Of a stretch of DNA of 9,788 nt, positions 7,549-9,788 are shown in pieces. Location: positions 1-9,788 of the forward strand of contig JAGLNZ010000031.1 of assembly GCA_023139225.1 (NCBI GenBank), written 5' to 3'. The DNA comes from Desulfobacula sp. GTDB taxonomy: Bacteria > Desulfobacterota > Desulfobacteria > Desulfobacterales > Desulfobacteraceae. Under the pieces are notes generated by a model. The model had not been told where the DNA came from. It saw nothing but the letters and a program-made list of their open reading frames with translations, and searched no databases. The stretch's first letter is position 1; each line of letters begins with the position of its first letter. Position numbers and translations under genes: made by a program.

Positions 7549-7555
7549 ATAATAA

Positions 7556-7840
7556 GTGAATAAGCTTAAATTGATTGATATGCTCAAGGACAGATGTTCG
7601 CTGACCCAAAATGAAGCAATGAATGTCGTAAACTTATTTTTTTCACAAATGGCAAATGCCCTGGCAAAGGGGGACCGGGTCGAACTTCGAGGATTATGGT
7701 CATTTCATTTAAAAGACTATAAATCCTATACCGGCAGAAATCCGAAAACCGGAAAAATTGTTCGGGTTGCCCCGAAAAAACTTCCCTTCTTTAAATGCGG
7801 CAAAGACTTAAAAGCGAGGGTCGATTTCCCGCCCAATTAA
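7556..7840 (+). CDS. HU/IHF-family DNA-binding protein
   Basis: A small 94-residue nucleoid-associated protein expected to dimerise and bend DNA in the cytoplasm. The N-terminal half (residues 1-40) is the helical dimerisation region. VELRGLWSFHL (42-52) matches the VEIRGFGSF strand of the family. GRNPKTGK (60-67) is the tip of the DNA-binding beta arm, with Pro63 as the residue that intercalates into the minor groove. LPFFKCGKDLKARV (76-89) is the family C-terminal signature. The arm sequence is closer to IHF-beta and atypical HU paralogues than to housekeeping HU, because the Arg-rich segment before GRNP is replaced by KSYT. The GTG start is supported by GGAG at 7545-7548. It lies between the dihydrouridine synthase and stress protein genes, with about 100 AT-rich bases upstream that could hold its promoter. 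I could not pick a single clear pair of boxes. Confidence 0.93.
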   Translation: MNKLKLIDMLKDRCSLTQNEAMNVVNLFFSQMANALAKGDRVELRGLWSFHLKDYKSYTGRNPKTGKIVRVAPKKLPFFKCGKDLKARVDFPPN

Positions 7841-7913
7841 TCATATCTGCCTGATCTTTCCCGCATTTTTAATTCAGGGATAAAATCAACACTTGCATAT
7901 TAATATTTTTAAT

Positions 7914-7925
7914 TTAATATATTAA
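7914..7925. repeat. 12-bp perfect AT palindrome upstream of the stress protein gene
   Basis: TTAATATATTAA is a perfect inverted repeat about 55 bases before the stress-protein start. A half copy, TTAATAT, lies at 7900-7906. It could be an operator or part of a -10 region, but such repeats also arise by chance in AT-rich DNA. Confidence 0.3.
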
Positions 7926-7968
7926 GTAAGATATAGAATCTGTTATTTTTTTAATTCACAGATGTACT

Positions 7969-7972
7969 GGAG
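7969..7972 (+). promoter_or_regulatory. Ribosome-binding site choosing the second ATG of the stress protein
   Basis: GGAG ends only 2 bases before an ATG at 7975 but 8 bases before a second in-frame ATG at 7981. Normal spacing favours 7981 as the true start. Confidence 0.7.
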
Positions 7973-7980
7973 TAATGATA

Positions 7981-8508
7981 ATGGTTCAACCAACAAAAAA
8001 TATCCTTTTTTCATCTGATCTTTCTGTTAATATGAGCCAGGTTTTTGAACATGCTGCAGCTTTGGCCATCTGCCATAATGCCAATATTATTGTCCTTCAT
8101 GTAATGGAAGAAAGCCCTGGTTCCGAAAAAAGAATCCGCATGGCATTTGGTGAAGAATTATATAAAAATTTAAAATCCGAGCATAAAGACGGGGCAAGAA
8201 ATATCCTGTCGGGAAAAAATATTGATGCCTTAAAAATCCGCCAGGCCATTGCCGGTTTTTTTGAAGGGGCTCAACAAAACAAAGAACCATCTGAGAATAA
8301 TTCCCTCATTAAAAAAATTCTGGTGGCAGAAGGACGCTCCATTGCCGATGAAATCGCCTCAACTGCCGCAGAAGAAGGATGTGACTTGATTGTCATGGGC
8401 TGTAAACAACAGGGGCTTCTGGCCGAAGCCATGGGTAACCATGTGATCAGGAAGGTGTTGAAAAGATCCGGGGTTCCGGTTTTTATTGTTCCTTTTAATG
8501 AAAAATAG
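7981..8508 (+). CDS. Universal stress protein (UspA family), single domain
   Basis: A cytosolic protein of the universal stress family, 175 residues with the start at 7981. The first strand NILFSSDLS carries the conserved Asp13, and ANIIVLHVME (34-43) is the second strand. A helical middle of roughly 70 residues is longer than in the common 140-150-residue members and includes a polar stretch near QQNKEPSENN (98-107). The C-terminal part EEGCDLIVMGCKQQG (131-145) to VPVFIVPF (165-172) is typical. The ATP-binding pattern G-2x-G-9x-G-S/T is degenerate: Gly140 is present, but Gln143 replaces the second glycine and Asn-His (153-154) stands where Gly-Ser/Thr is expected. ATP binding is therefore uncertain. 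The role is inferred as stress survival or signalling. It may have its own promoter in the 140-bp AT-rich gap upstream. Confidence 0.9.
   Translation: MVQPTKNILFSSDLSVNMSQVFEHAAALAICHNANIIVLHVMEESPGSEKRIRMAFGEELYKNLKSEHKDGARNILSGKNIDALKIRQAIAGFFEGAQQNKEPSENNSLIKKILVAEGRSIADEIASTAAEEGCDLIVMGCKQQGLLAEAMGNHVIRKVLKRSGVPVFIVPFNEK
8468..8484. terminator. Possible short bidirectional terminator hairpin
   Basis: CCGG at 8468-8471 and CCGG at 8476-8479 can pair across a 4-base loop, followed directly by five T on the + strand. On the - strand the same hairpin is followed by ATCTTTT. It lies inside the 3' end of the stress gene and beyond the stop of the convergent hydrolase gene. With only four base pairs it is a weak candidate. 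Confidence 0.25.
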
Positions 8509-8511
8509 GTC

Positions 8512-9306
8512 TTACCGAAGGCAGATCTTTTTTATATGTTCCAGGTATTGGCCCATACCTCTAAAAAAAATATCATTATGATTTGCCCCTTTGATCTCTA
8601 AAAGTATTTTATCGCTTGAAGCACACGCATCAAAGAGAGCCTGACCATCTGAAAACGGAATAATGTGGTCAAATTGAGCATGGATCACAAGACAGGGTTT
8701 TGAAAATGTCCTAATTTTATCGATATTGTCAAAGCCCTGTTCTTCCTTAAACCCGATACTTTGAGGATTAATCCCAAGTTTCTCCAGCAATGGTGCAGCC
8801 AGAGCAAATCCGCTTTCAATAATCAAACACTTAAAATCATTTGCCCGTGTGCTGCAAAGTTCAATTGCAGAGGCACTGCCCAAAGATCTTCCCATAACAC
8901 TTAAAGGGCCGGTCAGTTTCATGTTTGCCATATACCCTAGAACAAAATCAAAAATCATATGGCAATCCTTGATCATGGATGTGACGGACGGGGTGCCTGT
9001 AGATCTTCCATATCCCCTGTAATCCACCGCAAAAAAATTTAAGCCCATATCATTATACAGACATCCGAAATCATCATAATCCGATACAATTTCTCCGTTG
9101 CCATGAAAAAAAAGAACCACGGGTGCATCATCCTTTACAAAATGAAATGACGCCCCCACATAAATACCTTCATCAACCGGAATCATTATGTCATCCCGAT
9201 TATTTTCAGGCGGTCTTACATCATCTTCAAGTCTTGGATGAAAAAGATGCCTTAAGACCCGGGGCTGATCTAAAACCGATAAGTTTTTCTTGCTCTGTTG
9301 TGCCAT
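8512..9306 (-). CDS. Alpha/beta hydrolase (BEM46/ABHD17/YfhR-like, COG1073 type)
   Basis: A serine hydrolase of 264 residues with no signal peptide or membrane segment, so probably cytosolic. FFHGNGE (66-72) forms the oxyanion region, and VDYRGYGRSTG (94-104) is the typical loop after the fourth strand. GRSLGS (139-144) is the nucleophile elbow with Ser141. The catalytic partners are likely Asp213 in HAQFDHIIP and His243 in GANHND. The pattern is that of BEM46/ABHD17-like hydrolases, whose bacterial substrates are mostly unknown; an esterase or thioesterase activity is possible. A strong AAGGAGG at 9312-9318 lies 5 bases before the ATG. The upstream transporter gene on the same strand stops 29 bp before the ATG, so they are probably co-transcribed. 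The stop is 3 bp from the convergent stress-protein stop. Confidence 0.9.
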   Translation of the reverse strand: MAQQSKKNLSVLDQPRVLRHLFHPRLEDDVRPPENNRDDIMIPVDEGIYVGASFHFVKDDAPVVLFFHGNGEIVSDYDDFGCLYNDMGLNFFAVDYRGYGRSTGTPSVTSMIKDCHMIFDFVLGYMANMKLTGPLSVMGRSLGSASAIELCSTRANDFKCLIIESGFALAAPLLEKLGINPQSIGFKEEQGFDNIDKIRTFSKPCLVIHAQFDHIIPFSDGQALFDACASSDKILLEIKGANHNDIFFRGMGQYLEHIKKICLR

Positions 9307-9335
9307 GCAATCCTCCTTGCCGTCAAAATCATCCT

Positions 9336-9788
9336 TCAGCTTCGCTCTTTGCCCCTGGCAAAGGTTATAAATATCCCAAAAGTTGAAATAATAGCCCCCA
9401 TAGCCATTGTTCGCTTAAAACTGATCATAAAGAAAGGCTCCATTTCTGCCAGATAATTTTCAAGACTTGCGCCGCTTGTAAGGCTTGAAAAAGAACTTGT
9501 AAAAATCAATCCTGCCGTTGCTACTCCAATCACCATCCCAAGGTTTCTGGCCGTTGCCACAGATCCAGAGGCTATTCCGCGTCTTGGCAATGGCACACAA
9601 CTCATGATGGCTGTATTGTTGGGAGACACATAAAGTGCCGTTCCAATCCCGGCAAGGGCAATCCGCCACAAAATTGATACAACACCCATGGACGGATGGA
9701 TATACATTAATGACACCAGAGACAATGTCAAAACACTCATGCCCATCATGCATAAACGCCTTGAACCAAACGTATCATACAGTATCCC
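9336..9788 (-). CDS. MFS transporter, DHA2-like (EmrB/QacA type), C-terminal part only
   Basis: The frame stays open to the right edge, so the start and most of the protein are outside; about 150 residues remain. Reading in from the edge, GILYDTFGSRRL matches the cytoplasmic loop motif between MFS helices (G-x-L-x-D-x-x-G-x-R). A membrane helix then leads to LYVSPNNTAIMSCVP. GIASGSVATARNLGMVIGVA is the hallmark stretch of 14-helix DHA2 drug:proton antiporters, and one more hydrophobic helix precedes the short, charged C-terminus GKERS. The likely role is proton-driven export of drugs or small metabolites across the inner membrane, though the substrate is unknown. The gene lies 29 bp upstream of the alpha/beta hydrolase on the same strand. 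Confidence 0.87.
   Translation of the reverse strand, partial: GILYDTFGSRRLCMMGMSVLTLSLVSLMYIHPSMGVVSILWRIALAGIGTALYVSPNNTAIMSCVPLPRRGIASGSVATARNLGMVIGVATAGLIFTSSFSSLTSGASLENYLAEMEPFFMISFKRTMAMGAIISTFGIFITFARGKERS

Noticed and set aside
9123..9386. Open frame on the + strand across the hydrolase start and transporter end
   Set aside because: It is antisense to two well-supported genes and its translation is low in sense-like features; it is a shadow.

Overview
The window is about 9.8 kb of compact, AT-leaning bacterial DNA with ten protein-coding genes. Two of them run off the edges. I see no RNA genes, mobile elements, CRISPR arrays or long repeats. The gene styles suggest an anaerobic member of the Desulfobacterota, perhaps Desulfobacteraceae: an ACSM-like acyl-CoA synthetase, a CoA-transferase/GNAT fusion, an HU-like protein and a universal stress protein, with roughly 40% GC by eye. 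This placement is an inference from gene content, not a measurement.

Left block (1-2610, + strand): the 3' part of a peptide/nickel-type ABC importer operon. It holds the end of a DppC/OppC-like permease, then a DppD/OppD-like ATPase and a DppF/OppF-like ATPase. Both ATPases keep the nucleotide-binding motifs and a C-terminal four-cysteine module. The DppD-like one carries an extra block of about 55 residues before its signature motif.

Middle block (2732-6347): two convergent genes whose ends overlap by 8 bp. The + strand gene fuses an acetyl-CoA hydrolase/4-hydroxybutyrate CoA-transferase-like domain to a GNAT acetyltransferase domain that resembles the GNAT half of Pat protein lysine acetyltransferases. 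The residue matching the catalytic glutamate of the CoA-transferase family is glutamine here. The - strand gene is an AMP-forming acyl-CoA synthetase with the C-terminal PX4GK lysine motif that Pat enzymes acetylate in other bacteria. The inferred idea is a local enzyme-regulator pair: a probably inactive acyl-CoA-binding domain steering a lysine acetyltransferase towards the neighbouring synthetase. This is the most interesting signal in the window.

Right block (6495-8508, + strand): a tRNA-dihydrouridine synthase family protein, a GTG-started HU/IHF-family DNA-binding protein, and a universal stress protein. The synthase promoter overlaps, at its -35 box, a candidate promoter for the divergent acyl-CoA synthetase.

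Right edge (8512-9788, - strand): an alpha/beta hydrolase preceded by the C-terminal part of a DHA2-like MFS transporter, probably one operon. The hydrolase converges on the stress gene with only 3 bp between the stop codons.
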